A stretch of DNA of 64,000 nucleotides, from contig JAZQKZ010000002.1 of the NCBI GenBank assembly GCA_045542415.1, positions 62,001 to 126,000 on the forward strand, read 5' to 3'. Of this stretch, positions 30,010 to 40,200 are shown one piece after another (the first letter of the stretch is position 1; every line of letters begins with the position of its first letter). This DNA is from UMGS1958 sp045542415. GTDB taxonomy: Bacteria; Bacillota; Clostridia; UBA1381. The notes under the pieces are model-generated. The model saw only the letters and a list, made by a program, of their open reading frames with translations. It searched no databases and was not told the origin of the DNA. The position numbers were made by a program, and so were the translations under genes.

Positions 30010-30024
30010 TTTAATACCTCCATT

Positions 30025-30115
30025 TTATTTTACGATTACTTTAACAGTGACATCCTTATACTCATCAAGACCCCGATTTTCTCTCATAATATTTAAGACC
30101 GGTTCACCCTTTGTA
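30025..30115 (-). pseudogene. Out-of-frame coding tail after the GH43-GH51 gene
   Basis: Just after the stop of the GH43-GH51 gene, a shifted frame stays open for about 31 codons with ordinary codon use (begins NTKGEPVLNIMRE, ends KVIVK) and stops at 30025-30027, immediately before the ribosome site of the next gene. Removing one T near 30115 would fuse it to the GH51 protein. It is probably the lost C-terminal tail of that protein, through a real mutation or a sequencing error. Confidence 0.45.
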
Positions 30116-33100
30116 TTACAATATCAACGTCAGAACTTCCGTTACCGGCTTCATAGCATCTTTCTTCCACAGCATTGCCTTAACACTATAACTCTTTTCT
30201 TCATCTGCCACAACACTGTCCGACATGGTATTCTTGCTTACTTTTACAAGTCTGCCTTCCTCGTCATACACTGCCATATACAAATCATACTCCGAGATAT
30301 CCTTATCAGACGTTACCTCATAATTGAGAACTCCGTCCTCAACATCGCATCTACTAAATGATAATGTAACTCTTTCAGTATGCATACGAATCACAACAAA
30401 GGTATATGGAGGAATAATATAGTCCATATCATTGCTCACCGAAACAGTAGTTGTTATCGGTGATATATTTTCGGGATTATCCATACTGTTCACATCAGTA
30501 AGCTCCGAACCGCCAAGCGAAATTACATCCGCTGTGCCTGTCAGGTTAATTCTTGAATCCAACGTAATCCTTGATCTCTGTTCATAGTTATACGGATTCG
30601 CTATTTTTATAATAACATCACCGGTCTTTTCATCGTATGCAACTGTTTCATAAACCTTCTCATCATTTGAAGTCACTTCATTTGCCAACGTAAACGAGCC
30701 ATTGTTATTTGCATACATACTCTGTACATAGTAGGTCGGTGTATTGTAGCTTGTAACATCATCAAACCAGATCATATCCGGTGCCCACTGTGTATATCCC
30801 AATCTTGCAAATAAAGGTGCATAGCTTGCCATATACACAACATCCGCATTTCTTTCAAGGCCCGTCATAAACGCAGCCTCTGCCAATGCTGATTCAAGGT
30901 TGTTTTTCTTCACTTGGTCACCTGTAAGACGTGTATGGGCGGCATATTCTCCCGCAAATACCTTTGCAATTCTGTCATAATTGTCGTATCTTGTGTCATT
31001 TGCAAGGAACCATGCAGGATTCATATAATAATGCTCATCTACTGCATAAGTGAATTTATCATTTTCTGCCTGATTTGCTCTTATCCATCTCCACGCCTCG
31101 TCAAATAATGCTCCACCAGCCGACGGACCCGACGTTGAAATCAGCTTTATATCAGGATATACCTTATGGATTTCCTTTTCAAAAGCCTCATATCTCTCAT
31201 ACCACTGATTTCCTTCAATATACCACTGCTCATTACCTATACCAAGCATTGTCATATTAAACGGCTTTTCGTGTCCCATATCAGCTCTTACCTTGCCCCA
31301 TGTTGTTGAACTGTCGCCATTCGCAAATTCAATCAAGTCAAGAGCATCCTGAATATACTGATAAAACTCCGCTGTATATGTTACACCATCCGCCTCGTAC
31401 ATAGGTACAACTTCCTTGCTCTGATACTCACACGCCATACCGACATTGAGTACAGGAACCGGCTCGCATTCAAGATACTCGCAAAGCTCAAAGTACTCGA
31501 AGAATCCCAGACCAAATGTCTGATTATAATTCACAAAACCCGAATCCGTTGCCCAACGGTTCCAGTTATGTACTCTTTCCTCAACAGGTCCCACCGTATT
31601 TTTCCACTGATAACGATTTGCTATATCATAGCCCTCTATGATACATCCGCCCGGGAATCTTAAGAATCCGGGATTCAAATCCTTAAGTTTCTCTGCTAAA
31701 TCCTTTCTCAATACACCGTTAACTGCGTCTGACGGCATAACGGAAATCATATCAAAGTCAACCGTTGCATTTTCCGAAAGGCTTACAATAAATTCGCCGT
31801 AACGTATAGTATCTGTTGCCGTCAACTCCGCCTCATACTTTTTCCATTCGTTTGTCACCGCTGATGCAACAACTCCGTCAAGTGCTGTTACGGCATCCTT
31901 TGAAACGCTTATGCTTACATTTCCTGCAAAGCTGTCCGACTTGGCAAAGAATGAAACCTTATATTTTTTATCTTTTTCAATGTACATTCCCTGATATGCC
32001 TGATTTTTAAATGAAGTACCCGTAAACTCAAGATAAGTCGGATTGTTGTCGTTAAGCGGAGTATCTGTTTTATAGTTCATCTCACCACTTACTGCACTCC
32101 ATGCATAGCCCGGATTTTTATATGTATTGTCAGTACCGCCCGTACCCTTTGATGTAATCTGCTCAAACGAACGATTTTCAACCATCTCGGCATACAAACC
32201 GCCGTCACCGGCATAGTTGATATCCTCAAAGAACAAACCGTACATATCCGGCTGAATATCCACACCCTTCTTGTCTGATATATTCAGCTTGAAATCATAA
32301 TACTCCGTTCCCTTTACCGTAGCAATAAAAGTTCTTTTTAAAACCTGATTTCCAAAAGTAATTGTAGCCGTCAGAGTAACATCCTCTTTGCCCGTTGTCG
32401 GACGGTTAAGCTTTCCTGTTGATGAAATGAGGTCTTCATTTGAACTCTTCCATGAAATAGTATATCCGTCCTCTTCCTCTGTTGCTGTCGGAAGAGCTAT
32501 ATCCTCCTCAACACCAATAAGATTACCAAGCTCAATCCGCGGTGCAAAGTCATATACCGCAATATCATCAATTATACCCTTTGCATATTCTCCATTGCCC
32601 CAATTTGCCTTACCGAAATATACAACCTGTGAGTCCGATTCACCTAAAATTTCCGATAATGAATAGCTGTATTCCGACGAGCCTATATATCTGCCGTTAA
32701 TATACATATCCGTTGTTGTCTCATCTATAACAAGAACAATATCCTGCCAGCTTCCCGGAGTGCTTGAAGTTCTTATAGTCGGCGTATTAGTGTCAGCCAA
32801 AAATCTTTCAGCAATAATTTCATTATAGTTATCAAGGATACCTATGTAGCTTCTCCTGCTTCCGCTCTGTGCATTTGCATTCGGTGCTGTATAGAAATAC
32901 CATCCCGAGGTTGAATTGTTTTCGAGCTTTGCATGCATTGACACAACAATTTTATCCTTGCCCTTAAGCAGCGGTGTTCCATCCTCTGCCGTTGCCGAAA
33001 TAAATCCCGAGCTGCCGTCCAGTACGGCTGCGTAGCTTCCGTCGTCACTCTCGGCAAATGTAACCGTACCGTTAGCCGTTGCTTTACCGGCAAATGTTGA

Positions 33101-35830
33101 CATATCCTGATTGTTAAAATTCATACCGAAGAGAAGCTTATCTGACGCAAAGTCTTCACGCTTGTCAACCTTCGTAATTACGTTTTCTGACAATGCACAA
33201 TCATAAATTTCAATATTGTCATAATATGCATCAGATGCCTTGTCACCTCTCCACGCTGAAAAACCAAATCTGATTACCGAAGCATTTATTTCACTCATTA
33301 AATAGCCTTCAAGCGTACCCTTTAACGCTTTATCTACATAAACCTGAACAATACCGCTTGAAACAACCACATCAAAATGCTTCCATTCTCCTTGCATACC
33401 CGATGCAGAAATATTCTTTATCCTTTCCGTTGTATTATTTTTGCTTGATACAAGGATTGTATCTGCAACCTTTACGCCTAAATAGTTGATGCCCATCGAA
33501 TTACTGCTGCCGTCACCTATATAGAAGTTAAAATAATTTCCCGTAGTATTATTCTTTACGTCAAAAGATACCGTATAATGCTCCAACGGATTTCCGTTTT
33601 CATCCTTCGGGGCTTCAATCTCCATATAGGAGCCTGATGTACCATTAAGATATAAAACCCTGCCATGAGTATCTTCGTCAACAAGACTTGCTCCGGCGGT
33701 AAATGTTGCTGAAATATCAGTTAATTCCTCCTGCTCGAAATCATAGCTTAAAGCCGGTTGCGGACATTCTTCTGTGTACTGTGTTTCTGCCGTCTTATAT
33801 ACTTCGTTAAGTCTGTCGTATTCCTCCTGCGTAACAGGAATTATTCCGCCATGCTTTGCATATGAACGCATTTTGAAATTTTCAGTAACTCTTGTGAAGT
33901 TTATTTCCTCTGTATTATTTAAATCTTCCACAACTGTCGGAAAAAATCCTACGCCCACATTTGGTCCGTTATATCCGTCAAGCATCATACAGAACTTGTT
34001 TCCGCTTATCTGAGCATCGTCCTTGTTAAGCTTAAACCATCCCGGTCCTTCTGTACCTAAAAATGTCTCTTCATGAAGATTTGTTTTTACTCGTTTAAAT
34101 TCGCCCATAGGGTATTTTGCCACGTCCATAAATACTCGTGTGGGACCCACATCTTCATACTTTGTCACACGGTAAAAATTACCGTCACTGCCCTGAATCA
34201 TAGTTGTATCTATAAAACTTGTGCTTGTTCCGCTTTCTATACCGTCAGTTTCTGCAGAATACACAAACTGCTGCTGCGGACCAAACGAATAGAAATCTCT
34301 TGTCTTTGAGCAATATACCACCTTTTTTCCGTAATTCGGACTTTCCGGATCAATGTCATGACCGGACCAATATACAATATATTCTCCGGTAATCTCGTCA
34401 TATATCGTTTCAGGAGCCCACGCACATCCCGTATTATCATCGGCAATTCTTACCATTCTCTGTTCCGACCAGTTCACCAGATCGTCCGATTCCCATATCA
34501 TAATGGACTTACTGCCGTTCTCGGCAAAATTTATCCAGCTTCCGCTTGTGCCGTCAAGATCGGTCGCCAACAGATAAAATCTGTCACCCTCAGGTGAACG
34601 TACGATATAGTGGTCACGAAGTCCGCCTGTTCCCATTGAAGAAGTGAGAACTGCTCTGTTGTTATTCAAATTCTTCCAGTTCATGCCATCATCCGACAAC
34701 GCGAAATATGTCTGCTGATATTCCCTGCTTGCTTCCGGCTCAATAAACGAGGCATAAAGATAACCCGTAAAATCACCGTCATCTTCCATTTCCTTATAGC
34801 TCTTTTCAGGTTTTGCCTTAACAACTACATCAAAATCCTTTGTATAAAGCTTTTCGTTATATTCAACCTCAGCAGTAAGCATAACGTCCGTATCCTGTGC
34901 CTGTCTTGTTACGACACCTGCCGGAATCTGCGAATAGTTTTCTCCGTATTCTTCTATCTGTTCTGCACTGAACTCTACCGTTTCTGTGTTTATAACATCT
35001 TCATTGCTCGAAGTCCACTTTATTTCCATACCCGGATACTGCTCTAGCTTGTCCGGCAGCGTAATATTACCGCCTATCTTATAGCCTTCTTGCGTATAAG
35101 GCAGTTTTAAATATACAAGTGGATTTTTATCTCTTTCATTCACCGTATTTATCTCCTCCGATGTAAGCGTTTTTCCGTATAACTTTATGTTATCATAGCA
35201 AGCATTCGAGGCATTGTCTCCTCTCCATGCCGAGAAACCAAACCTGATTACGGATGCATTTATATCACTCATTGTATATCCTTCCATAGTCCCTATGAGT
35301 TCTTTGTTGAGATATACCGACGCATTACCGTTATCAACAGCAATGTCAAAATGATTCCATGCTCCCTGAACACCATCCGCAGCCAATGTTATCTTTTTTT
35401 CAATAGCACTATCCCTTGCTGACACCAGAACAAAATCTGAAGCTTTCACACCAAAATAGTTAATACCTGAATTATTACTGCTGCCGTCACCTATGTAAAA
35501 ATTAAAGTAATTTCCAACAGTATTATTTTTCACATCAAACGATACCGTGTAATTTTCCAGCACTTCGCCTACATCATCCGCAGGTGCGTCAAGCTGCATA
35601 TATGTGCCTGAGGTGCCGTCAAGATATAGCACACTACTTAGCATATCCTCGTCATATATAAGGCTTGCACCGCCCTCAAATATGGCATCTACATCCGAAA
35701 TTTCTTTCTGTTCAAAATCATAATAACACAACGGTTCCTGCGCTGTATCTGCATAAACCGGCACAACTGTGCAGCTCGTACTGAGCATTGCTGCAGAAAT
35801 AAGTATGCTCATAGGCTTTTTGATTTTCAT
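30116..35830 (-). CDS. Secreted bifunctional GH43-GH51 arabinofuranosidase with three LamG domains
   Basis: 1904 residues; AAGGTGG precedes the ATG. Order: signal peptide (ends VYADT), LamG 1 (about 33-215), atypical bacterial Ig domain (about 235-340), GH43 (about 350-690; Asp in GLRDHY, Asp in SFIDTTM, Glu in GTEGPGWF), LamG 2 (about 700-880), LamG 3 (about 890-1115), second Ig-like domain (to about 1190), GH51 (about 1195-1800; acid/base Glu in GIGNEQW, nucleophile Glu in AVDEHYY) and the locus small module (about 1815-1904; AMLWKKDAMKPVTE). LamG 1 and 2 are close copies of each other (shared NYTVSFDVKNNT-type runs, GFSAWRGD). Two different alpha-L-arabinofuranosidase folds on one chain suggest attack on doubly substituted arabinan or AGP side chains. 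The C-terminus may be frameshifted. First gene of unit C. Confidence 0.87.
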   Translation of the reverse strand: MKIKKPMSILISAAMLSTSCTVVPVYADTAQEPLCYYDFEQKEISDVDAIFEGGASLIYDEDMLSSVLYLDGTSGTYMQLDAPADDVGEVLENYTVSFDVKNNTVGNYFNFYIGDGSSNNSGINYFGVKASDFVLVSARDSAIEKKITLAADGVQGAWNHFDIAVDNGNASVYLNKELIGTMEGYTMSDINASVIRFGFSAWRGDNASNACYDNIKLYGKTLTSEEINTVNERDKNPLVYLKLPYTQEGYKIGGNITLPDKLEQYPGMEIKWTSSNEDVINTETVEFSAEQIEEYGENYSQIPAGVVTRQAQDTDVMLTAEVEYNEKLYTKDFDVVVKAKPEKSYKEMEDDGDFTGYLYASFIEPEASREYQQTYFALSDDGMNWKNLNNNRAVLTSSMGTGGLRDHYIVRSPEGDRFYLLATDLDGTSGSWINFAENGSKSIMIWESDDLVNWSEQRMVRIADDNTGCAWAPETIYDEITGEYIVYWSGHDIDPESPNYGKKVVYCSKTRDFYSFGPQQQFVYSAETDGIESGTSTSFIDTTMIQGSDGNFYRVTKYEDVGPTRVFMDVAKYPMGEFKRVKTNLHEETFLGTEGPGWFKLNKDDAQISGNKFCMMLDGYNGPNVGVGFFPTVVEDLNNTEEINFTRVTENFKMRSYAKHGGIIPVTQEEYDRLNEVYKTAETQYTEECPQPALSYDFEQEELTDISATFTAGASLVDEDTHGRVLYLNGTSGSYMEIEAPKDENGNPLEHYTVSFDVKNNTTGNYFNFYIGDGSSNSMGINYLGVKVADTILVSSKNNTTERIKNISASGMQGEWKHFDVVVSSGIVQVYVDKALKGTLEGYLMSEINASVIRFGFSAWRGDKASDAYYDNIEIYDCALSENVITKVDKREDFASDKLLFGMNFNNQDMSTFAGKATANGTVTFAESDDGSYAAVLDGSSGFISATAEDGTPLLKGKDKIVVSMHAKLENNSTSGWYFYTAPNANAQSGSRRSYIGILDNYNEIIAERFLADTNTPTIRTSSTPGSWQDIVLVIDETTTDMYINGRYIGSSEYSYSLSEILGESDSQVVYFGKANWGNGEYAKGIIDDIAVYDFAPRIELGNLIGVEEDIALPTATEEEDGYTISWKSSNEDLISSTGKLNRPTTGKEDVTLTATITFGNQVLKRTFIATVKGTEYYDFKLNISDKKGVDIQPDMYGLFFEDINYAGDGGLYAEMVENRSFEQITSKGTGGTDNTYKNPGYAWSAVSGEMNYKTDTPLNDNNPTYLEFTGTSFKNQAYQGMYIEKDKKYKVSFFAKSDSFAGNVSISVSKDAVTALDGVVASAVTNEWKKYEAELTATDTIRYGEFIVSLSENATVDFDMISVMPSDAVNGVLRKDLAEKLKDLNPGFLRFPGGCIIEGYDIANRYQWKNTVGPVEERVHNWNRWATDSGFVNYNQTFGLGFFEYFELCEYLECEPVPVLNVGMACEYQSKEVVPMYEADGVTYTAEFYQYIQDALDLIEFANGDSSTTWGKVRADMGHEKPFNMTMLGIGNEQWYIEGNQWYERYEAFEKEIHKVYPDIKLISTSGPSAGGALFDEAWRWIRANQAENDKFTYAVDEHYYMNPAWFLANDTRYDNYDRIAKVFAGEYAAHTRLTGDQVKKNNLESALAEAAFMTGLERNADVVYMASYAPLFARLGYTQWAPDMIWFDDVTSYNTPTYYVQSMYANNNGSFTLANEVTSNDEKVYETVAYDEKTGDVIIKIANPYNYEQRSRITLDSRINLTGTADVISLGGSELTDVNSMDNPENISPITTTVSVSNDMDYIIPPYTFVVIRMHTERVTLSFSRCDVEDGVLNYEVTSDKDISEYDLYMAVYDEEGRLVKVSKNTMSDSVVADEEKSYSVKAMLWKKDAMKPVTEVLTLIL

Positions 35831-35864
35831 TACTTTTATCCACCTTTCCTATTTTCATAATTTT

Positions 35865-35898
35865 ATTATATCATTTCAAAAACTATCGTTATAGTATC
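35865..35898 (-). promoter_or_regulatory. Promoter with shared box, unit C (GH43-GH51, GH39-like)
   Basis: GATACTATAACGAT (35885-35898, minus strand), 14 bases, then TATAAT (35865-35870). Upstream sequence (CTTGCACTATTCATAAAA) matches the GH30 promoter closely. Confidence 0.65.
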
Positions 35899-35940
35899 AA
35901 ATTTTATGAATAGTGCAAGGATTTTAAAAGCACATCATCA

Positions 35941-35987
35941 AAAAAAGAACCAGCATCGCCTTGTAACAGGTATGCTGATTCTTTTTT
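35941..35987. terminator. Terminator after the GH27 gene
   Basis: AAAAAAGAACCAGCAT pairs with ATGCTGATTCTTTTTT (one G-T type mismatch) around a 15-base loop, 4 bases after the GH27 stop. It ends unit D and separates it from unit C. Confidence 0.85.
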
Positions 35988-35990
35988 CAA

Positions 35991-37253
35991 TTATCTTTTA
36001 ATAATCTTATTCAGTCTTACTCCATGCACCGGAACTACCGACACGATTTCGTTATTTTCATTCACCACGACATCTTCTTTTGTCCATAGTTCCGTTCCGC
36101 ACACTTCATCTTCAATACCGATAAATGATACCGGGAATTTCGAGGTTATCTCTTCGTCACCAACGTTGAACTGTGCAACATAGTATTCTCCGTCATTTCC
36201 GTTTGCTGCCCAGACGATTTCATTTCCCTTACGATAAACCTCTCTGCCTGAATGTGAATTTTTATTTATATTTATCAGGTCTGTGTTCTGCATAAGCGAA
36301 AGTGTAAATTCGTCATTAAACGTCATATCTCCGCCAAACATCAGCGGCGAACGAAACATTGCCCAAAGGCTCATAAGAAGCTTCTGTTCATCCTCTGTGA
36401 AGTTAGTCACATCTCCGCCCTCATGATTGCATAAGCGAAGTCTGCCCAGAGGAAGCATATCACAATCCGGCCAATGTCCCTCTTTCACATACGGGAACCA
36501 GCTGCGGCAATAATCAAACATATTCCTGAGCAGCTTCCAGTTGTCCCAGAAGTCATCCGTCATACGCCACATATTTGCGTACTCTCCCAGATGCTGCGCT
36601 TCATCCACAGGAGCTGCACCCGGAGAAAGTGAAAGTACCATTTCTCTTCCGCTGTTTTTAATTGCGCGGTTTATTGCCTCAACCTCACTCTTGTGATACG
36701 GTCTTGCTATGTCGTCCACCTTTACAAAGTCAACGCCCCATGAAGCATACAGCTCAAAAATCGAGTTGTAGTATTCCTGTGCACCATCACGCTTCATGTC
36801 CACGCCGCACATATCTCCGTTCCACAAGCATACACTTCCGAAATCCGCAATTTCTGATGCGGTATGCTCACTACCCTTTATCATTGTATTGCAGCGTATC
36901 GCCTGTTTAGGAATTCCTCTTAAAATATGTATTCCGAATTTCAGTCCCAGCGAATGCACATAATCTGCCAAAGGCTTGAAGCCCTTGCCGTCTGCAGCTG
37001 ACGGGAAACGATTCACTGCCGGCATCAATCTTCCGTATTCGTCCATAATGAGCTTAGCATTTTCATTATACATATGGCTTGATGCATTCGGCTCAAACCA
37101 CTGTATATCAACCACTATATATTCCCATCCATAGTCCTTGAGATGTTTTGCCATGTAATCAGCATTTGCTCTTACCTGCTCCTCATTTACCGCAGCACCA
37201 TAGCAATCCCAGCTGTTCCAGCCCATTGGCGGTGTTTTCGCAAGATTACTCAT
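35991..37253 (-). CDS. Cytoplasmic GH27 alpha-galactosidase or beta-L-arabinopyranosidase
   Basis: 420 residues, no signal peptide, GGAGG 7 bases before the ATG. The start PPMGWNSWD is the GH27 hallmark. The nucleophile is D180 in FVKVDD and the likely acid/base is D234 in WRMTDDFWD. GH27 enzymes split alpha-D-galactosides or, in a subset, the stereochemically similar beta-L-arabinopyranosides; both sugars cap AGP side chains. Only 14 bases from the GH78 stop, third gene of unit D. Being intracellular, it should finish imported oligosaccharides. Confidence 0.88.
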   Translation of the reverse strand: MSNLAKTPPMGWNSWDCYGAAVNEEQVRANADYMAKHLKDYGWEYIVVDIQWFEPNASSHMYNENAKLIMDEYGRLMPAVNRFPSAADGKGFKPLADYVHSLGLKFGIHILRGIPKQAIRCNTMIKGSEHTASEIADFGSVCLWNGDMCGVDMKRDGAQEYYNSIFELYASWGVDFVKVDDIARPYHKSEVEAINRAIKNSGREMVLSLSPGAAPVDEAQHLGEYANMWRMTDDFWDNWKLLRNMFDYCRSWFPYVKEGHWPDCDMLPLGRLRLCNHEGGDVTNFTEDEQKLLMSLWAMFRSPLMFGGDMTFNDEFTLSLMQNTDLININKNSHSGREVYRKGNEIVWAANGNDGEYYVAQFNVGDEEITSKFPVSFIGIEDEVCGTELWTKEDVVVNENNEIVSVVPVHGVRLNKIIKR

Positions 37254-37267
37254 AACAATTCCTCCGA

Positions 37268-40200
37268 TTACTTATACGTTACTGTTATTCCATCAAAATA
37301 AGCACTTCTGCCAATAGCACCTGTTATACCAATAATAAGAGCTTTTTTACCTGTACCTTCCGCAATATCCAACTTCTTGGAAGCATCCAGCAGATTGTAC
37401 TGTGTACCCTCAGTTATACTTACTCCGTCCTTTGATATAACACCGGTGCGGTAACCCCATGCTGCGTTCTTTGCATCAGCAATTGTTCCGACAGGCTCTC
37501 CCAGAGGTGACGGATCCGAGCAGAATTCTTTAAGCTTTTCTTCATTTATCGCTTCGCCGTTACTGTCATATGCATAAACAGCAGTAACTGCACTTCCGGA
37601 CTGATAGCCTGATCTTATTGTTATTGATTCCACAGCGTCAAAGTCTATTGTATCAAAGTAGAAATATTGTGGTGTACTTGAAATAACCCACTCAAACACC
37701 TCTCCTGCACCTGCACCTCCTGATGATTTAATAGCATCATCGACAAATTTATATGTTGCTGTTTTTTCAGGTGCCTGTGTCGCAGATGGTCCCGGAATAT
37801 ACGATGAAGCATCAAACGGCATCATTATCGGCTCCTGACCGTCAGACCATACAAATAATCTTAATCTGTTTTGCGTATCCTCCATCGAATACGGAATTTC
37901 TATCTTTTCTTCACTACTGCTCGTCTCAACTTTTAAAACCGTAGCTCCGACAAGAGCGTTGTCGCTGTTGTATTCAGCAACATAATAGTTATAATCAGTG
38001 TCGGCACCGTTATATACATTAAAGCATACCATGTTATCATTGTATGATATATTTCCGATGCTCATGCCGTCATCTTCTGTATATCCTGAATCAACTGACG
38101 CTTTAATCACTCCGTCACTTATATCAAAGCTATAGCCGCCCGATTCCATCGTTATTTCGGCCACTCTGTGTCCGTTACGCTCCGTAATACCGTTAAATGT
38201 CAGTCCATCTGCATCGTCCATGCCGTCAATCTCTTCCGGTACAGGCAGATAAAGAGTCGCAGTTGTATTTGCCGGAATCTCTGCATGATAGCTTGTAAGC
38301 ACGCCATCTTCTGAATTCCATTCTGATTTAATCATACCATAATATGAATCATATGATCCGCTTACATGATTTATACGTTCCTCAGAGTTATACTGTTCAC
38401 CTGTATCAATGGTCGGCTGGAGAATTATATGCTTAAATCCCGCTTCTGCTTCATCGCTTGATATTCCTGCCATATAACGATACATCCATTCTGCAACGGA
38501 ACCGTATGCAAAGTGGTTGAACGAGTTCATATCGCTGTCACCGAAGCCGATACCAGGTGAATATGAATTCCAGCGTTCCCATATCGTCGTTGCACCCGCC
38601 TTTACCTCAAACAGCCATGACGGCATTTCATCGTTCAGGAGAAGGTCGTATGAAACATCTGATCGTCCTATATCCGTAAGTACCGGAGTTATTACATTAG
38701 ATCCTAAAAATCCTACAGCCAGCGTATTTTTACCGTAATCCTCACGCACACTGCCCGGAACAGGATTTTCATTTTTAATGTTTTCAACAAGCAGTCTTAT
38801 CGTCTCATCACGCATTTCCTCACTGTCATAGTAGCCGAGCTTGAGCATCCACAAAAGTGCGGTCTGAGAATTGTTTTCATAAACTCCGCCCCTGTTCAGC
38901 ATAACCCCGGTGCCTGTTCCCGATTTTACCACCATCTTTTCCTGTAACTTCTCAGTCGCGTAGCTGCCCACCTGTGTCCAGGTTTCACCGTCCTCTGATA
39001 CCGAAATCGTATATTGGCGCGGATAATTTGCGCAAATCCCCTCTTCCATTGAATCTACATCCATGCGGCAGGTAATATCAATTTTGTTTATAGATTTAAT
39101 CTCTTCTAAATCAACCGTAACAGATATGGGATTGCTACTCAAATCTGTTGAAGAATTCTTAGTAGATGAGTAGCCTACATCCGGATTTCCATCGGTAAGA
39201 TGTATCGCACCCCATATTGATGGATCGCTATCTGACGGGTAGTTAAAGTTACTTGACGCGTCCACAGTCTTATTAAGAGCGTAATTTTCTCCGTCGTTTC
39301 CTGATACCGCCAGCTCCATCATCTGTAAATGGTATTCATTGTAATCTGCTGCTCCCGGTCCTGTCTTCGAAACCGTTAATTTTACATACCGCGCATCAGT
39401 ATCGGCAAAAGAGTTTGTGATTATGTTGCTCACGCCCGCTTCTGCTTTTGTGGGAGCTTCGATAATTTCCACATCTTCCAGTTCGTCATCAGTATTCCAT
39501 TCCACATGATTTTTAAGGAAAGCCTGCTTCTGCTTTTCAAAATAGTCTCTGTAATACTCAGCTTGCTCGGTATCGCCGAGTATATCCGCCATTTTAGCCA
39601 TAAGACTGGTCACATATCCGTAGTAGCAATCAGCTATAACCTCATATCCGGTTCCCTGAAATGCCAGCCAGTCTCCTATACAGTTACGCTGAGCGTTCGG
39701 AGCGCAATACTCGGCACGCTCATAGGTCTGCAGAAATGCCATATATCTTTTCATTGCTTTCCAGTTATCTGAAAGGACTGATTTGTCGCCTGTCTGATTA
39801 TATAAAACCCATGGATTTATTATCTGAACATCGCTCCAGCCGGTAGCCCAATGGTTGAACCAATCCCACAGTGCAACAACCGCTCCCGGATATCCCTGAA
39901 TCATAGTTATCTCGGTTAAATTTTCCTGATAACCGTTCATAAATGCCATTGCATCAAAATTATAAACAGCCGTCTGCGCAAATACCTGAGCGTCGCCCGT
40001 CCATGCTCTACGTTCATCTCTTTGCGGACAGTCGGTAAGAGTTGTAAATGAATTGCTTAGCTGTCCGAACAAAGCATTTTTAAACAATCTGTTTACATCT
40101 GCATTGTTGGTTTCTATATTACCACTCTGCTCGCTTACGGATGACACTGCCCGTGACCTTAATGAGTAAATCACAGTATCACAGGTTGTCGTTATTTCTA

